A stretch of 64,000 bases of DNA from Nakamurella endophytica (GTDB lineage Bacteria; Actinomycetota; Actinomycetes; Mycobacteriales; Nakamurellaceae), in the NCBI RefSeq assembly GCF_014646215.1, contig NZ_BMNA01000006.1, positions 103,352-167,351 on the forward strand, written 5' to 3'. Numbering within the stretch: position 1 is the stretch's first letter; each line of letters starts with the position of its first letter. This document shows positions 63,131 through 64,000 of this stretch, piece after piece. The position numbers were made by a program, and so were the translations under genes. Below the pieces are notes generated by a model that did no database searches, was not told the DNA's origin, and was given only the letters and a program-made list of their open reading frames with translations.

Positions 63131-63423
63131 TCGGCTAGCATCCCTTAACGTGACGGACAGTGCTTCGAGGAGAGGACGGCACGTGCGCCCCTTCACCGAC
63201 GTCTCGGTGCTCGACGGAAGTCCTTACTCCTTTGAGGATGGGAGTGGTTTTCGTAGCGTGGGGGCAGATGAGGCAAGGATTAGGCTAGGTCTGGATGAGG
63301 CACGTGAGAAGTTGGTAGCCAGCCTCTCCGGGCAAGTCGAAGTAGCGCAGCAGCAGGAGTCTCGGGAAATTTATGAAAGCAACAAAATTGAGGGCCTAGG
63401 ACCAAGTCTTGAACGCACGGCCG

Positions 63424-63440
63424 AGCTTCTGTTGAAGCAT
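63424..63440 (+). repeat. Left imperfect inverted repeat of the fic switch
   Basis: AGCTTCTGTTGAAGCAT. Its reverse complement matches the right repeat at 12 of 17 positions, sharing TGCT, the AACAG core and GCT with the same spacing. It is itself a small dyad (GCTTC-TGTT-GAAGC), as recombinase half-sites often are. Confidence 0.7.
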
Positions 63441-63746
63441 CGAGGTGATGAGGTCCGGGATCAGGGCCATCCAGTCAACCAGCTGCGACATGTGGTGAGA
63501 CGTATCAATAGGTAGCGAAGTCGTGTGCTCACTACCCTCAATTGCGTTGGGGAAGGTCTTATAACTTCCTGCGAACCACTCACCGACACAAATCTGCGCG
63601 TGTAAACCCCGGATGTCCGCTGCCGACAGGACCATGTTTGGCTCCTTCGCCAAGTCGAACGCAATCTTTCGCGCGGCGGCGAGTCCTAAAACTTCAACCA
63701 GGTTGTGATCCGACGAGACGCTGGCGAGGAGCATGTGCTGGAACAG
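63429..63746 (-). other. Inverted internal segment of the fic gene (candidate invertible DNA)
   Basis: The ~308-bp segment between the two repeat cores reads as Fic protein only on the minus strand. Read after inversion, the left junction becomes GAG-CTT-CTG-TTC-CAG (ELLFQ) and the right junction becomes CTT-CAA-CAG-CGG-CTG (LQQRL). Both are in frame, with no stop codon anywhere across the segment. In the present orientation the product is truncated. No recombinase gene is in the window. Confidence 0.85.
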
Positions 63747-63751
63747 CGGCT
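63735..63751 (+). repeat. Right imperfect inverted repeat of the fic switch
   Basis: GTGCTGGAACAGCGGCT. It is the partner of the left repeat in opposite orientation, with the shared AACAG core at 63742-63746. Exchange at this core keeps the fic reading frame on both sides. Confidence 0.7.
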
Positions 63752-64000
63752 GAATGGGCAGAGGCCAAGTACCGTAATCGCCGCCGTCGTCCACGCCTGG
63801 CTTGCTCATATACACCCTTTCCCAGACGGCAATGGCCGACTAGCAAGGATCTTGATGAACGCGACATTGATGAGGGCAGGGCTACCCCCGGCAATTATAC
63901 GTCATAAGACGGATGGCAGTATGTACATTGCTGCACTAGCTGTACTGCTCGGAGAGGTTGGTTGAGCGGGTGTGATGACACGATCTGATTGATCTTGTTC

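Larger units (their letters stand above)
63183..63965 (+). pseudogene. fic: fic gene interrupted by an inverted internal segment (class II Fic, probably an OFF state)
   Basis: The GTG at 63183 follows GAGGAGAGG. The plus strand first encodes the N-terminal part with ESNKIEGLG (Ser66, Glu70, Gly71: the [S/T]xxxE[G/N] inhibitory motif). The frame then enters non-Fic sequence and stops at 63513-63515, giving a 110-residue product. The Fic core continues on the minus strand between 63741 and 63434 (SAADIRGLHAQICVGEWFAGSYKTFPNAIEGS). It returns to the plus strand with the catalytic HPFPDGNGRLAR (His211 in the rejoined numbering), ending at TGA 63963-63965. Flipping the middle gives one 260-residue frame of 783 bases. 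Fic enzymes AMPylate target proteins. The C-terminus is short for the family. Confidence 0.85.

Noticed and set aside
63396..63815. Separate minus-strand gene within the fic locus
   Set aside because: Its recognisable part is only the inverted Fic core; both ends are antisense to Fic coding sequence, and no independent start fits.
1..64000. tRNA, rRNA, IS elements or a replication origin
   Set aside because: I looked for cloverleaf ends, transposase motifs and DnaA-box clusters by eye and saw none I could support.

Overview
The window is high-GC actinobacterial chromosome. Most genes end almost every codon in G or C, GTG starts are frequent, and many neighbours overlap by 4 bp (ATGA/GTGA). 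Actinobacterial families present include a SigK/RskA pair, a SigE-family sigma factor, DUF3073, DUF2332, TetR/antibiotic-monooxygenase pairs and a LacI-controlled sugar ABC system. A member of the Nakamurella/Frankia-like actinobacteria is my best guess, and that is inference only. The last ~2.8 kb (61140-64000) differs clearly: lower GC, mixed codon use, an Abi/UG-type reverse transcriptase and a broken fic gene. It looks like an acquired defence-type island.

Layout. 1-3774: two paralogous membrane sulfite-oxidase-like molybdoenzymes (the first cut by the window edge), divergent from sigK-rskA, which has a SigK-type promoter candidate. 3926-6115: SigE-family sigma factor coupled to a Ser-rich membrane protein, then a small membrane protein. 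6228-10714: purB, an M3 peptidase and purC. 10958-11236: small CBM48-like protein. 11359-14634: hybrid histidine kinase (minus strand), divergent from a tightly coupled gene set (15167-30038) with GT4, flippase, polyprenyl-phosphate-type GT2, a complete partner-switching cassette (STAS, SpoIIE phosphatase, HATPase, STAS, receiver), an EEP-family enzyme, a giant PTPS-related membrane protein, a secreted repeat protein and a membrane-anchored barrel protein. It reads as an exopolysaccharide or cell-surface glycan system with built-in regulation. 30261-34770: short leader ORF, MFS transporter, universal stress protein, methyltransferase, orphan ureG and a decayed PPOX pseudogene. 34813-40638: DUF885 peptidase, DUF2332, aldo/keto reductase with divergent TetR, and a TetR-monooxygenase pair with a clear palindromic operator. 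40950-48272: CPBP protease, DUF3073, asparaginase, threonine dehydratase, YgfZ, CoaA and a PabC-like enzyme. 48332-55710: LacI-controlled sugar ABC transporter and a glycogen-debranching-type glucosidase. 55674-61139: PAS-GGDEF-EAL protein, phosphoglucomutase and a dienelactone hydrolase. 61140-64000: hairpin-rich leader, reverse transcriptase and the fic locus.

The most striking observation is in the fic locus at 63183-63965. The N- and C-terminal parts of a class II Fic protein lie on the plus strand, but the middle ~310 bp is inverted. Short imperfect inverted repeats sharing an AACAG/CTGTT core flank the inverted piece. Flipping it rejoins both junctions in frame and gives a continuous 260-residue Fic protein with the SxxxEG inhibitory motif and the HPFxDGNGR catalytic motif. 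This looks like an intragenic invertible (ON/OFF) switch next to a reverse transcriptase with a structured leader.
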